A DNA stretch of 64,000 bases, from assembly GCF_004135585.1 (NCBI RefSeq), contig NZ_CP035501.1:1227001-1291000 (forward strand), given 5' to 3'. The notes beneath the pieces were generated by a model. It was not told the DNA's origin. It searched no databases and saw only the letters and a program-made list of their open reading frames with translations. The translations under genes were made by a program, and so were the position numbers. Positions 33,967-42,975 of the stretch are shown one piece after another. The stretch comes from Sphingosinicella sp. BN140058 (lineage in GTDB: Bacteria; Pseudomonadota; Alphaproteobacteria; Sphingomonadales; Sphingomonadaceae). Position 1 is the stretch's first letter, and each line of letters starts with the position of its first letter.

Positions 33967-35685
33967 TCAGGCGGCGAACGCCTCTTCGTCGATCCCATAA
34001 AGCGCTTCCGCGCCTCCTATGGCCGCAGCGGCAAGTCCGTTCGCCTCGGGCACCAGCCGGTCGAGATAGAAGCGCGCCGCGGCCCGCTTCATCGCCGCGA
34101 ACGTGGGATCAACGTCCTGCTCGCCCTCGAGGGCGGTCAGCTGCCGCTTCATCAGCCAGCCGCAGACCGCGATGCTAAGCAGGGTCAGGAACGGATAGGC
34201 GCCGGCCAGCCGATCATCGGCGGAAGCGCCGAGTAAGTGACGAGCGACCGCGTCGGCGCTGTCGATCAGCGCCAGCAATGCCGGCTCGTCGGCGGCATCG
34301 GCACGCGCCTCGGAGAGCAGGGCGGAGAGCACGCCGCCCCCGTCCATCGCCAGCTTTCGGCCGACCAGATCGGCGGCCTGGATGCCGTTGGTGCCTTCGT
34401 AGATCGGCGCGATGCGAATGTCGCGCAGGTGCTGCGCGGCGCCGGTCTCTTCGATGAAGCCCATGCCGCCATGAACCTGGATGCCAAGGCTCGCCACCTC
34501 GACGCCGACATCGGTGCCATAAGCCTTGACCAGAGGCGTGAGCAGGTCTGCGCGCGCTTTCGCGGCCGCATCGCCGAGCGTCGCACGGTCGGTCTGCCGG
34601 GCGGCGTAGTAAGCGAGCGCGCGAGCCGCCTGGGTCAGTGCCTTCATCCGCAGCAGCATGCGGCGGACGTCGGCATGGCCGATAATCGCGGCGGGAGCGC
34701 CTTCGCGGGCACCCTGAACGCGTTGCCGCGCATAAGCGACGGCCTGCTGGGTCGCGATCTCGGCGATCGACACGCCCTGCAGCCCGACGTTGAGCCGGGC
34801 ATTGTTCATCATCGTGAACATCGCCCGCATCCCTCCATTCTCCTCGCCGATCAGCCAGCCCTTGCAGCGGCCCTCGTCGCCATAGGACATCACGCAGGTC
34901 GGCGAGGCGTGGATGCCCATCTTGTGCTCGATCGATACGCAGCGGACGTCGTTCGGCACGCTCGGCGCGCCGTCTCCGGCGAGCAGGAATTTGGGCACCA
35001 GGAACAGCGAGATGCCGCGGGTGCCCGCGGGCGCATCGGGAGTCCGCGCGAGCACCAGATGGACGATGTTGTCGGCAAGGTCGTGGTCGCCGAAGGTGAT
35101 GAAGATCTTCTGGCCGGTGATCGTGAAGCTGCCGTCGCCATTGGGCACCGCGCGGGTCTTGAGCGCACCGACGTCGGACCCGGCCTGCGGTTCGGTCAGG
35201 TTCATCGTTCCCGTCCACTCGCCGCTGATCAGCTTCGGCAGCCAGAGCCGCTGGAGGTCTTCCGATCCGTGATGCTTCAGCGCTTCGACGGCGCCGGGCG
35301 TCAGCATCATGATCAGCGAGAAGCCCATGTTCGCAGAGCCGAGATCCTCCATCACCACCGTCGCGAGCGTCAGCGGCAGCCCCTGGCCGCCATGGTCGGT
35401 CGGCCCCGACAACGTGCCCCAGCCGCCCTCGACATAGGCTTGGTAGGCCTCGCGGAAGCCAGGCGGCAGAGTGACCCCGTCGGGCGACCATTTGGCGCCG
35501 ATCTGGTCTCCGATCCGGTTAAGCGGCGCGAACTCTCCCGCCGCAAAGGCGCCCGCTCCCACCACTATGGCCTCGACCAGATCCGGGCTCGCCTCGGCGA
35601 AGCTGGGATGCGCGGCCAGTTCGTCGATGCGGACGATGTGCCGGAGCAGGAAGCTCTGATCGGCGACGGGCGGCGTGTAGGTCAT
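33967..35685 (-). CDS. Acyl-CoA dehydrogenase (long form with C-terminal domain)
   Basis: 572 residues from ATG 35685; the longer frame runs into the divergent sua5 gene. Typical motifs are WTGTMNLTEPQAGSDVGALKT (FAD/substrate loop), ITGQKIFITFGDHDL, HKMGIHASPT, QVHGGMGFIEE and APIYEGTNGIQAADLVGRKL, where the catalytic glutamate of this class lies (YEGTN). The extra 120 residues after the core match the three-helix C-terminal domain of FadE5/FadE6-type enzymes. It oxidises an acyl-CoA to the 2-enoyl-CoA. Convergent with the upstream gene and divergent from the t6A gene. Confidence 0.94.
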   Translation of the reverse strand: MTYTPPVADQSFLLRHIVRIDELAAHPSFAEASPDLVEAIVVGAGAFAAGEFAPLNRIGDQIGAKWSPDGVTLPPGFREAYQAYVEGGWGTLSGPTDHGGQGLPLTLATVVMEDLGSANMGFSLIMMLTPGAVEALKHHGSEDLQRLWLPKLISGEWTGTMNLTEPQAGSDVGALKTRAVPNGDGSFTITGQKIFITFGDHDLADNIVHLVLARTPDAPAGTRGISLFLVPKFLLAGDGAPSVPNDVRCVSIEHKMGIHASPTCVMSYGDEGRCKGWLIGEENGGMRAMFTMMNNARLNVGLQGVSIAEIATQQAVAYARQRVQGAREGAPAAIIGHADVRRMLLRMKALTQAARALAYYAARQTDRATLGDAAAKARADLLTPLVKAYGTDVGVEVASLGIQVHGGMGFIEETGAAQHLRDIRIAPIYEGTNGIQAADLVGRKLAMDGGGVLSALLSEARADAADEPALLALIDSADAVARHLLGASADDRLAGAYPFLTLLSIAVCGWLMKRQLTALEGEQDVDPTFAAMKRAAARFYLDRLVPEANGLAAAAIGGAEALYGIDEEAFAA

Positions 35686-35732
35686 GGCGTCCTCAGGTTG
35701 CGCGGGCGGAGCCGGCGCTATAGCGCGCGGGG

Positions 35733-36686
35733 GTGGACCAGCAAAACCCCGAGACCCTGATCCTGCCTTATGGTGCGGCCGCGATCGACGCCGCCGCTGC
35801 CCTGGTGCGCGGCGGATGGCCGGTCGCGTTGCCCACGGAGACCGTCTACGGCCTCGCCGCCGACGCCGGCAGCGACGCCGCGGTCGCCCGAATCTACGCC
35901 GCAAAGGGCCGGCCGGCATTCAACCCGCTCATCGTCCACGTGCTCGATGTCGAGGAGGCGGAGCGCCTGGCCGATCTCACCGCCGGCGCGCGTACCCTCG
36001 CCGAAGCTTTCTGGCCGGGCCCTGTCACCCTCGTCGTGCCGGTGAAGCGGGGTTCGAGACTGGCTGCGGCGGTGACTGCGGGCCTGCCGACGGTGGCGTT
36101 GCGCTGCCCGGCCCATCCCGCCATGCGCGATCTGCTGCGGGCGGGCGGGCGCCCCCTCGCGGCCCCCTCCGCCAATGCCAGCGGCGCGATCAGCCCGACC
36201 CGCGCCGAGCATGTCCTGAAGACTCTGGGCGGTCGGATACGGTTGATCGTCGACGGCGGCGAGACGGCGCATGGGCTCGAATCGACGATCGTCGGATTTC
36301 CGGACGGTGGGATTGCCCTGCTGCGTGCCGGGCCGGTACCGTTCGACATGCTCGCCAGGATCGCCGGTCTGCCGACCTCCGAGGCCGGCGAAGGCATCCA
36401 GGCGCCCGGCCAGCTCAGCAGCCATTATGCGCCCTCGAAGCCCGTCCGCCTCAACGTGCGGCAGCCGGAAGCCGACGAGTGGATGATCGGGTTCGGGTCC
36501 GTGCCCGGCGACGACACGCTCAGCGCCGCGGGCGACCTCGCCGAGGCTGCGGCACGTCTGTTCGGCGCCCTCCACCGCGCCGAGGCGGCGCCTGCGGCGC
36601 GGATCGCCGTGGCACCGGTGCCGATCACGGGCGTTGGGCTGGCGATCAACGATCGGCTGCGCCGCGCCGCAGCCCCGAAAGGATGA
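35733..36686 (+). CDS. L-threonylcarbamoyladenylate synthase, Sua5 type
   Basis: 317 residues from GTG 35733, the two-domain Sua5 form (the one-domain TsaC is about 190). YrdC-domain motifs are VALPTETVYGLAADA, KGRPAFNPLIVHV, FWPGPVTLVV and PLAAPSANASGAISPT; the Sua5 domain is marked by PGQLSSHYAPSKPVRL. It makes the threonylcarbamoyl-AMP used for t6A37 in tRNA. The transfer partner gene tsaB is in the same window (50999). It is followed 13 bp later by the ZIP transporter gene. Confidence 0.94.
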   Translation: MDQQNPETLILPYGAAAIDAAAALVRGGWPVALPTETVYGLAADAGSDAAVARIYAAKGRPAFNPLIVHVLDVEEAERLADLTAGARTLAEAFWPGPVTLVVPVKRGSRLAAAVTAGLPTVALRCPAHPAMRDLLRAGGRPLAAPSANASGAISPTRAEHVLKTLGGRIRLIVDGGETAHGLESTIVGFPDGGIALLRAGPVPFDMLARIAGLPTSEAGEGIQAPGQLSSHYAPSKPVRLNVRQPEADEWMIGFGSVPGDDTLSAAGDLAEAAARLFGALHRAEAAPAARIAVAPVPITGVGLAINDRLRRAAAPKG

Positions 36687-36699
36687 GGGAAGCGGCGCC

Positions 36700-37458
36700 A
36701 TGCCCGTAGCGATCCAGGCCGGCCTCTGGGGACTGCTGAGCGGCTCTGCCTTGCTGCTGGGTGCATTGGTCGGCTGGTTCCTTCCGCTGCCGCGCCGGGT
36801 GATCGCCGCGATCATGGCGTTCGGCTCCGGCGTGCTCATTTCGGCCTTGTCGTTCGAGCTGGTCGACGAAGCCTGGCGGCAGGGCGGCTTCTTTCCGGTC
36901 GCCGGCGGCTTCCTGGGCGGCGCGGCCGTCTACACCGGATGCAATCTCCTGCTCAGCCGCTGGGGCGCGAAGCATCGCAAACGGTCGGATGAGGCGGTGC
37001 GAAAGCAGGAAGGTTCGGGCGGGGGCGCCAATGGCGGCGCCCTCGCGCTCGGCGCCCTGCTCGACGGCATCCCCGAATCGATCGTCATCGGGGTCAGCCT
37101 GCTGCGCGGCGAGGGAGTCGGCCTCGTCGCCGTCGCCGCCGTCTTCCTGTCCAACCTTCCCGAAGGACTGTCCAGCGCCGCCGGAATGAAGGCCGAGGGC
37201 AAGCGCCCGGGATTCGTCTTCCTGTTGTGGAGCGCGATCGCGCTCAGCGCCGGTGTCGCCGCCCTCGCCGGCTACCTGCTGTTCGCCGGTGCCTCCGGCG
37301 GCAGCATCGCCGCCGTCCAGGCAATCGCCGCCGGGGCCATTCTCGCCATGATCGTCGACACGATGGTGCCCGAAGCGTTCGAAGGCACCCAGGATTATGC
37401 CGGCCTGATCGCCGTCGCCGGCTTCCTCGTTGCGTTTACCCTTTCGCGGCTCGGCTGA
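36700..37458 (+). CDS. ZIP family metal transporter
   Basis: 252 residues from ATG 36700, with eight hydrophobic segments. ZIP features: a variable polar loop between segments 3 and 4 (KHRKRSDEAVRKQEGSGGG), the metal-site helices ALGALLDGIPESIVIGVSLL (D-G-x-P-E-S) and FLSNLPEGLSSAAGM (N-x-P-E-G), and the last helix with MVPEAFEG. It probably mediates zinc or other divalent cation entry. The ribosome site is weak and the start is chosen by family length. Confidence 0.88.
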   Translation: MPVAIQAGLWGLLSGSALLLGALVGWFLPLPRRVIAAIMAFGSGVLISALSFELVDEAWRQGGFFPVAGGFLGGAAVYTGCNLLLSRWGAKHRKRSDEAVRKQEGSGGGANGGALALGALLDGIPESIVIGVSLLRGEGVGLVAVAAVFLSNLPEGLSSAAGMKAEGKRPGFVFLLWSAIALSAGVAALAGYLLFAGASGGSIAAVQAIAAGAILAMIVDTMVPEAFEGTQDYAGLIAVAGFLVAFTLSRLG

Positions 37459-37603
37459 TCCTTCGGTCGGCGCGTCCGGTCTTTCGATCGACAATATCGC
37501 GTTCAGAAGCCCGAAAGCAGCTATTGCGCATCTAAAATGGCAATGGTTGCAACCGGTTTCCTGATTATTGCGGGAGCCGGTTGTCGCGAATCGAGATGGC
37601 TGC

Positions 37604-39166
37604 ATGGGTTCGATTTTAAGAAAGTTGCCATGGTCGAGGTCCGGCATTGCCGGGTTGCTGCGAAGTCTCCGCTTCGAGGCGTTGATCGTGTGTCTGCTGC
37701 TGCTGACGCTTGTCTCCGTGGTGTTCGAAAACGCGATCCTGCGCCAGGAGATACGCTTCGCGCCCGACGCGAAGCCGAATTACGTCGGCTACGCCTATAG
37801 CGACCAGCAGATTGGCGGCGTCTCCACGGTTTCGCCTGACCCGCGCACGCCGATGGCCTGGCGATGCGCGCTGCGCGCCAAGGTCGAGATTCCGTTTTGC
37901 GGCTACGAATTGCTGTTCGATGCCGAGCGCCACGCGCGCGGGCTCGACCTGTCGAACCTCACCGCCGTCCGCCTTAAGCTCGATTACAAGGGTCCGAGCC
38001 GCACCGTGCGCGTGTTCCTCAAGAATTTCGATACGCGCTACAGCCAGCCGAACCATAGCGAGACGGCCAAGTTCAACCAGATCGAGTTTGATTATCCTCG
38101 CGGCAGCACCGAGGTGTCACTCGCCCCCAATAACTTCAGCGTCGCCGAATGGTGGGTGACGCAGCATCATGTACCGCCGGAACTCAGCCGTCCTGCCTTC
38201 GACAACGTCATCGCACTCTCCGTGCACACCGGAACCGCGCCGGGCCTGGGTGGGCATTCGTTTCGCATACGCGAAATCGTTATCGAGGGCCGGCGGTTCA
38301 GCTCCGCCCAATGGTATCTCGGCATCATCGCGGTCTGGCTGGTGCTGATCGGCGGCTTCCTCTTCTACCGCATAGCTCATCTGAAGGAAGAGATCGCCGC
38401 TCGCGAAGAGGCGACGGGGCGCGAGAAGCTCATCCAGGACCAGTTGATCTACGTCAGCCGGGTCAACGCCATGGGGGAGATGGGCTCGGCGCTGGCACAT
38501 GAGCTCAACCAGCCGCTCACCGCCGTGTCCAACTACATGTCGATCGCCCGTCGCCTGCTCGTTCGGCAGCGCCAAGGGGATGCGGCACAGGCGCTCGACG
38601 CGATCACCGCCGCGCAGGAGACGGCGCTTCGTGCGGGAGAGATCATCCGCCGTCTGCGGGAAATGGTGCGGGGCAGCGTCACCCGTCGGTCAGAGAAGCT
38701 CGCCGACATCATCGACAAAATCGGCAGCATCGCCTTCCTCGAAGCCGATTTGCAGGGCATCCGCCACCGCGTGATCATCCACGATCCGGACGCGCATGTG
38801 CTCGTCGACCGTATTCAGGTTCAGCAGGTCCTCTTGAACCTGATCCGCAACGGCTTCGAAGCGATGCACGGCGTGGCTCAGCGCTCACTGGTCGTCGAGA
38901 CCCGGTCTACGCCGGGCGAGATGATCGAGATCAGCGTCAGCGACACCGGCAGCGGCATCCTTCCCGAAGCACAGGATATCCTGTTCACGGCGTTCCGCAC
39001 CACCAAGCAGGACGGCATGGGCATCGGCCTGTCGATCTGCCGGACCATCGTCGAAGCCCATGGCGGGCGGATCTGGGCCGAGTCGCGTGCGGGTGGCGGC
39101 ACGATCTTCCGCTTTACCATCCCGGCCTCTGCGGATGGGCAGTTACGCATCGGGGAAGCGGCCTAA
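37604..39166 (+). CDS. Orphan membrane sensor histidine kinase
   Basis: 520 residues from ATG 37604; the frame is open from TTG 37568. One membrane segment (about 25-45), a periplasmic beta-rich sensor of about 200 residues, a second membrane segment (about 243-262), a short coiled linker, then HisKA and HATPase domains. H-box ALAHELNQPLTAVSNYM, N-box LLNLIRNGFEAM, G1 SDTGSGI, and G2 TTKQDGMGIGLSICRTIV are intact. The H-box is the FixL/DctB/NtrB-like type. No response regulator is adjacent, and the sensor domain is not recognised. Confidence 0.9.
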   Translation: MGSILRKLPWSRSGIAGLLRSLRFEALIVCLLLLTLVSVVFENAILRQEIRFAPDAKPNYVGYAYSDQQIGGVSTVSPDPRTPMAWRCALRAKVEIPFCGYELLFDAERHARGLDLSNLTAVRLKLDYKGPSRTVRVFLKNFDTRYSQPNHSETAKFNQIEFDYPRGSTEVSLAPNNFSVAEWWVTQHHVPPELSRPAFDNVIALSVHTGTAPGLGGHSFRIREIVIEGRRFSSAQWYLGIIAVWLVLIGGFLFYRIAHLKEEIAAREEATGREKLIQDQLIYVSRVNAMGEMGSALAHELNQPLTAVSNYMSIARRLLVRQRQGDAAQALDAITAAQETALRAGEIIRRLREMVRGSVTRRSEKLADIIDKIGSIAFLEADLQGIRHRVIIHDPDAHVLVDRIQVQQVLLNLIRNGFEAMHGVAQRSLVVETRSTPGEMIEISVSDTGSGILPEAQDILFTAFRTTKQDGMGIGLSICRTIVEAHGGRIWAESRAGGGTIFRFTIPASADGQLRIGEAA

Positions 39167-39203
39167 CGTCGGCCCGCGGCAGACGATTGCCGCAACGGGC
39201 CGG

Positions 39204-39362
39204 TCAATCTTCGTCGCGACGGGCGCCAAGGTCGATCGGTGCACGATTGTTGCGGCGTTCCACCCGCCGCGCGCGCCGGAAATGAAGCATGACCATGGCC
39301 AGTCCGATCACCAGCACGGCCAGGATGACGTAAGCGATGTCGTGACGTTCGGTCAGGCTCAT
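39204..39362 (-). CDS. 52-residue single-pass membrane protein
   Basis: An open frame starting ATG 39362 behind a GGAGG site. Layout: short polar start (MSLTERHDIAY), one hydrophobic helix (VILAVLVIGLAMVMLHF), then a strongly basic stretch (RRARRVERRNNR) and an acidic end (ARRDED). Basic residues after the helix favour the C-terminus inside. The small size and clean topology support a real small protein; function unknown. It converges on the histidine kinase gene. Confidence 0.65.
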   Translation of the reverse strand: MSLTERHDIAYVILAVLVIGLAMVMLHFRRARRVERRNNRAPIDLGARRDED

Positions 39363-39431
39363 GCCGGAATCCTCCAACAGGGGAGAGCTAAGTTGGTTTC
39401 ACGCCCTGGATCAAGACCGGTGGAGGGTTGA

Positions 39432-39458
39432 CGGGTCAGGCCACCTCGGCCTGACCCG
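39432..39458 (-). terminator. Hairpin downstream of msrA
   Basis: A perfect 11-bp stem CGGGTCAGGCC/GGCCTGACCCG with a 5-nt loop lies 8 bp after the msrA stop. There is no U-run on either side, so termination would be inefficient or factor-assisted. Confidence 0.55.
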
Positions 39459-39466
39459 ATCCTCCT

Positions 39467-40012
39467 CTAGGCAGCGGTGTCGACTTTCACCCGATTTGCA
39501 AAGCTCTTGCGCAGCTTCTTGAGCTTGGGCGGGATCACCGCCAGGCAATAGCTGTTGCTCTGACCCTCGCCGTCCCAATAATCCTGATGATAATCCTCGG
39601 CAGGCCACCATTCGGAGATCGGCTCGATGGTGGTGACGATCGGCGCCGGCCAATCCAGTTGCGCACGTTCGATCGCGCGGCGAACGGCCGCGTCCTGCGC
39701 TTCGTCCTTGGGAAACACGGCGGAGCGATATTGGGTGCCGATGTCGTTGCCCTGACGGTTGCGCTGGGTCGGATCGTGGGTGCCGAAGAACACGTCGAGA
39801 ATGTCGTCGAGGCCGATCGCCTCGGGATCGAAGGTCACCCGGATCGCCTCGGCATGGCCGGTGTCTCCGCCGCAGACCTGCTTGTAGGTAGGATTGGCGA
39901 CGGAGCCGCCGATGTAGCCGCTCTCGACTTCACTGACTCCGATCACGTCCTTGAACACCGCTTCGGTGCACCAGAAGCACCCGCCGGCCAAAATGATCTG
40001 CTCGCTCGCCAT
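39467..40012 (-). CDS. msrA: Peptide methionine sulfoxide reductase A
   Basis: 181 residues; reduces methionine-S-sulfoxide in proteins. The catalytic motif GGCFWC is at residues 10-15 (Cys12 nucleophile), followed by SGYIGG, THDPTQRNRQGNDIGTQYRS and AEDYHQDYW, all standard. Likely resolving cysteines are C15 (within the motif) and the late cysteine in SYCLAVIPPK; thioredoxin would regenerate the enzyme. It stands alone with the small membrane protein gene downstream on the same strand. Confidence 0.96.
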   Translation of the reverse strand: MASEQIILAGGCFWCTEAVFKDVIGVSEVESGYIGGSVANPTYKQVCGGDTGHAEAIRVTFDPEAIGLDDILDVFFGTHDPTQRNRQGNDIGTQYRSAVFPKDEAQDAAVRRAIERAQLDWPAPIVTTIEPISEWWPAEDYHQDYWDGEGQSNSYCLAVIPPKLKKLRKSFANRVKVDTAA

Positions 40013-40069
40013 CGCCTGATCTCCTTTCCCGCCCAGATAGGGGTCGCCGCCGTAACGGCAAGCGCCGCT

Positions 40070-40951
40070 TCAGCCGCGCGGCGCCTCCGGCAGGATCTGA
40101 TCGGTCGCGGCCATGTCGGCCCAGGGATCGGACGCCTGGCGGGCAATCAGCCCCGGCACCGTCGCGATCGTGTAGGCGCACGGATCGAGCCCCGCTTTCA
40201 CCTGCGACCAGCTTAGCGGCATTGCTACCGGCGCGCCTTCGCGCGACCGCGTCGAATAGGCGGCGACGGCAGTCGATGTCGGATCGTTGCGCAGATAATC
40301 GATGAAGATGCGGCCGGCCCGTTCCGCCTTGGAGATCTTGGTCAGGAACTTGTCGGGCGCATCCGCCGCCATCTCCGCCGAGAGCCCTTTGGCGAAGCTC
40401 TTGACGTCGCGCCAGTCGGCGGTTGGCGCGATCGGGACGACGACGTGCAGCCCCTTGCCGCCGGTGGTCTTGACGAAGCTGGTGAGGCCGATCGCCTTCA
40501 ACCGGTCACGAACCTCCCTAGCGGCGGCAATCACGCTGTCGAAGCCGAGCCCTTCGTCCGGATCGAGATCGAAGATGATCCGGTCGGCGCGGTCGGGATG
40601 ATCCACGGTCACCGCCCACGGATGCATTTCCAGCACGCCCATCTGCACCAGTGCGATCAGCCCGGGCACGTCCTTGATGTAGAGATAGGGTTCGTCGAAC
40701 CCGGGGATGACGATCTCGCCGAGCTGCTCGGGAACGCCGGAGCCGGCATGACGCTGATAGAAGCACTTCGTGCCCTGCCCCGTCGGACACCGCACCATGG
40801 TGATCGGGCGAAATGCGATCTGCGGCAGGATCCGGTCGGCAACCGCGACATAATAATCGGCGAGATCGCTCTTGGTGATGCCCTGCTCGGGATAGAGGAT
40901 CTTGTCCGGATTGCTGAGGCGGATGCCTTCCACGAACCGCTCGCCGCTCAT
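40070..40951 (-). CDS. LigD-type polymerase/primase domain protein
   Basis: 293 residues from ATG 40951, corresponding to the PolDom (archaeo-eukaryotic primase) module of LigD. Conserved features are NPDKILYPEQGITKSDLADYY, the metal pair in IIFDLDPDEGLGFD, KTTGGKGLHVVVPI and IFIDYLRN with the third aspartate. Such domains fill gaps and add ribonucleotides in end joining. Here it is a free-standing protein; its start overlaps the ligase stop by 4 bp, so the two are made together. No Ku gene or phosphoesterase domain is in the window. Confidence 0.9.
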   Translation of the reverse strand: MSGERFVEGIRLSNPDKILYPEQGITKSDLADYYVAVADRILPQIAFRPITMVRCPTGQGTKCFYQRHAGSGVPEQLGEIVIPGFDEPYLYIKDVPGLIALVQMGVLEMHPWAVTVDHPDRADRIIFDLDPDEGLGFDSVIAAAREVRDRLKAIGLTSFVKTTGGKGLHVVVPIAPTADWRDVKSFAKGLSAEMAADAPDKFLTKISKAERAGRIFIDYLRNDPTSTAVAAYSTRSREGAPVAMPLSWSQVKAGLDPCAYTIATVPGLIARQASDPWADMAATDQILPEAPRG

Positions 40952-41991
40952 TCTCCGCTCCTCAGGCCCGCAAGTTCCGCGGGCCGCGCTTCCGGTTGCA
41001 ATTGATCCATTCGACATTGCTCCGGCACCTTGTCCGGTCGCCAGCGCAGGAACTTGGTGCCGTGGCGAAAGCGGTTGCCGGTGACGTGGTCGTAGCGCAC
41101 CTCGGCGATCAGTTCGTGACGCAGCGGCTCCCATTCGCCGGTCCGCTCGGTCGACCAGCGGCTCGGTCCACCCGGCGCATCGCCGGTGAACCCCGGCGGC
41201 CCGATCAGCGCCTCAAGCCGTTCGGTGAGCGCCGTCCGCTCGTCGGCCGGAATGGCGGAGGTGAATCCGACGTGGTCGAGCTTGCCGTCATCGTTGAACA
41301 GGCCAAGCAGCAGGGAGCCGACCTGACGGCTGTTGGTCGCGTAGCGAAAGCCGCCGACGACGCAGTCGGCAGTTCGCAGCTGCTTGATCTTCAGCATCGC
41401 CCGCTCGCCGGGCTGGTACGGCGCATCGGTGCGCTTCGCGACGACGCCGTCGAGCGCACCGCCGGCCTTGTCGAGCCAGCCCTGCGCGACCTGGCGATCG
41501 TCTGCATAGGGCGAGAGCAGGATGTCGTCGCGGCGCTCGGCGCCGTGGACGATCTCGAGCGCACGGCGGCGATGCGCAAGCGGTGCATCGCGGTAGCCCG
41601 TCTCCTTGGAATGGAGCAGATCGAACAGCATCAACTGGGCCGGGGTCTCGGCGGCGAGGCGGCGGATGCGGCTCTCCGCCGGATGAAGGCGCAGTTGGAG
41701 GGCGTCGAACGAGAGCACGCCGCCGATCGGGATGATCAGCTCGCCATCCAGAACCACCCGGTCCGCCTCCATCGCCCGGATGCTTTCGACGATTTCCGGA
41801 AAGTAGCGGCCGAGCGGCTTGCCCGCTTTGGACTGGAGATGGACCTCGCCGCCATCGCGGAACACGAGGCATCGAAAGCCGTCCCATTTGGGCTCGAAGC
41901 GCCAGCCGGGCTCCTCCGGCAAGGCGTCGACCAGCTTCGCCTCCATCGGCGGCAAGCCGGGTTTCACGGACAGAGAATCGAACGCGGCCAT
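40948..41991 (-). CDS. ATP-dependent DNA ligase (LigC/LigD ligase-domain type)
   Basis: 347 residues from ATG 41991. Nucleotidyltransferase motifs: I with the adenylated lysine in FEPKWDGFRCLVF, III in VVLDGELIIP, IV in LDGVVAKR, V in AMLKIK. The OB-fold domain follows (from about 215). It seals nicks using ATP; paired with the polymerase-domain gene it reconstitutes the two repair activities of LigD as separate chains. The longer frame upstream (to 42078) is divergent intergenic sequence. A LigC-like role in base-excision repair is an alternative to end joining. Confidence 0.9.
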   Translation of the reverse strand: MAAFDSLSVKPGLPPMEAKLVDALPEEPGWRFEPKWDGFRCLVFRDGGEVHLQSKAGKPLGRYFPEIVESIRAMEADRVVLDGELIIPIGGVLSFDALQLRLHPAESRIRRLAAETPAQLMLFDLLHSKETGYRDAPLAHRRRALEIVHGAERRDDILLSPYADDRQVAQGWLDKAGGALDGVVAKRTDAPYQPGERAMLKIKQLRTADCVVGGFRYATNSRQVGSLLLGLFNDDGKLDHVGFTSAIPADERTALTERLEALIGPPGFTGDAPGGPSRWSTERTGEWEPLRHELIAEVRYDHVTGNRFRHGTKFLRWRPDKVPEQCRMDQLQPEARPAELAGLRSGE

Positions 41992-42141
41992 GCGTGGAAG
42001 ACGCGTGCGAGTCCGTTCCGGTTCCGAACGGATATGCGGCGAATGGATTCCCTGGCGCGATGGATGACCCTCGGCCACCCACCTCGGTCGTTGAGCCTGC
42101 GAGACGGTTTTGCGACAATGCGTGTCCGAGGGAGGGCGCTT

Positions 42142-42753
42142 GTGACGCTGACGCGTAGATCATTATTGAACGTGGCGGCAGCCACCGGTGTGGCGGGCCT
42201 GCTGCCGGCCAAGGTCTTCGCGACCGTCGCCCCTCCGCAGCCCGCGATCAACCCCGCGCTTCGTGCCCGGGCGATGGCGTCGCTGGAAGCCAATCGCGGC
42301 CGGCTCAGAAATGCCGACGTGATCGGCATTGCCGATTTCAGCCGGATGTCGCGCCAACCGCGTTTCTACATCGTCGATCTTCGCTCGGGCTTCACCACCG
42401 AGCATCTCGTCGCCCACGGCCGCGGCTCCGATCCGAGCCATCTCGGCTGGCTTGAGCGATTCTCCAATGACGTCGGCTCCGAGGCGACCTCGGAAGGCGC
42501 CTATCTCACCGCCGATTCCTACACGGGCAAATATGGCTGGTCGATGCGGCTGTTCGGCCTCGATCCGAGCAACAGCAATGCGCTGGCGCGTGCGATCGTC
42601 ATCCACAGCGCCTGGTATGCCGAGCCCAAGGTGGCCGAAACCTATGGCAAGCTCGGGCGGTCCGAGGGCTGTTTCGCGCTTCCGGGCGTCAGCCATGCCG
42701 AGGCGATGACCAGGCTGGGGTCCGGCCGCCTGCTCTACGCCGAAAAGGTCTGA
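42142..42753 (+). CDS. Secreted murein L,D-transpeptidase-like protein (YkuD_2 type), copy 1
   Basis: 203 residues from GTG 42142 with GGGAGG upstream; ATG 42118 also in frame. An RRS-containing signal (TRRSLLNVAAATGVAGLLP) may be Tat-like. The catalytic region is IVIHSAWYAEPKVAETYGKL then GRSEGCFALP: a histidine and the nucleophile cysteine of the S-x-G-C motif. Members of this 'murein L,D-transpeptidase catalytic domain family' resemble YkuD enzymes that cross-link or attach to peptidoglycan. A paralogue follows 222 bp later. Confidence 0.85.
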   Translation: MTLTRRSLLNVAAATGVAGLLPAKVFATVAPPQPAINPALRARAMASLEANRGRLRNADVIGIADFSRMSRQPRFYIVDLRSGFTTEHLVAHGRGSDPSHLGWLERFSNDVGSEATSEGAYLTADSYTGKYGWSMRLFGLDPSNSNALARAIVIHSAWYAEPKVAETYGKLGRSEGCFALPGVSHAEAMTRLGSGRLLYAEKV

Positions 42754-42861
42754 CGCGCGGCGGTCGGCCGTAGAGGCTCACCCAAGGGCCGATTCTTGCG
42801 GGCTTACCTCGTGCCTCCCCCAACTTCATTTCGTTCCACGTCTGGGCCACGATACCGGCGA

Positions 42862-42880
42862 GTCGTGCCGAAGGCACGAC
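42862..42880. repeat. Hairpin between the two transpeptidase genes
   Basis: A perfect 8-bp inverted repeat GTCGTGCC/GGCACGAC with a GAA loop (TTC on the minus strand). No U-run follows. Together with nearby sequence it is all that stands out in the 222 bp between the paralogues. Confidence 0.6.
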
Positions 42881-42975
42881 GAGGCGATGGATCGACCGAG
42901 GAATCTGACCCGCAATTCATTCTAAAGTAACCACTTTTCCTCTAAATGGCTCAGCCAGTAGCGGAGGGAAATGCT

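Noticed and set aside
42015..42031. LexA/SOS box upstream of the ligase gene
   Set aside because: The TCCGTTC/GAACGGA inverted repeat has neither the GTTC-N7-GTTC nor GAAC-N7-GAAC spacing of alphaproteobacterial LexA sites.
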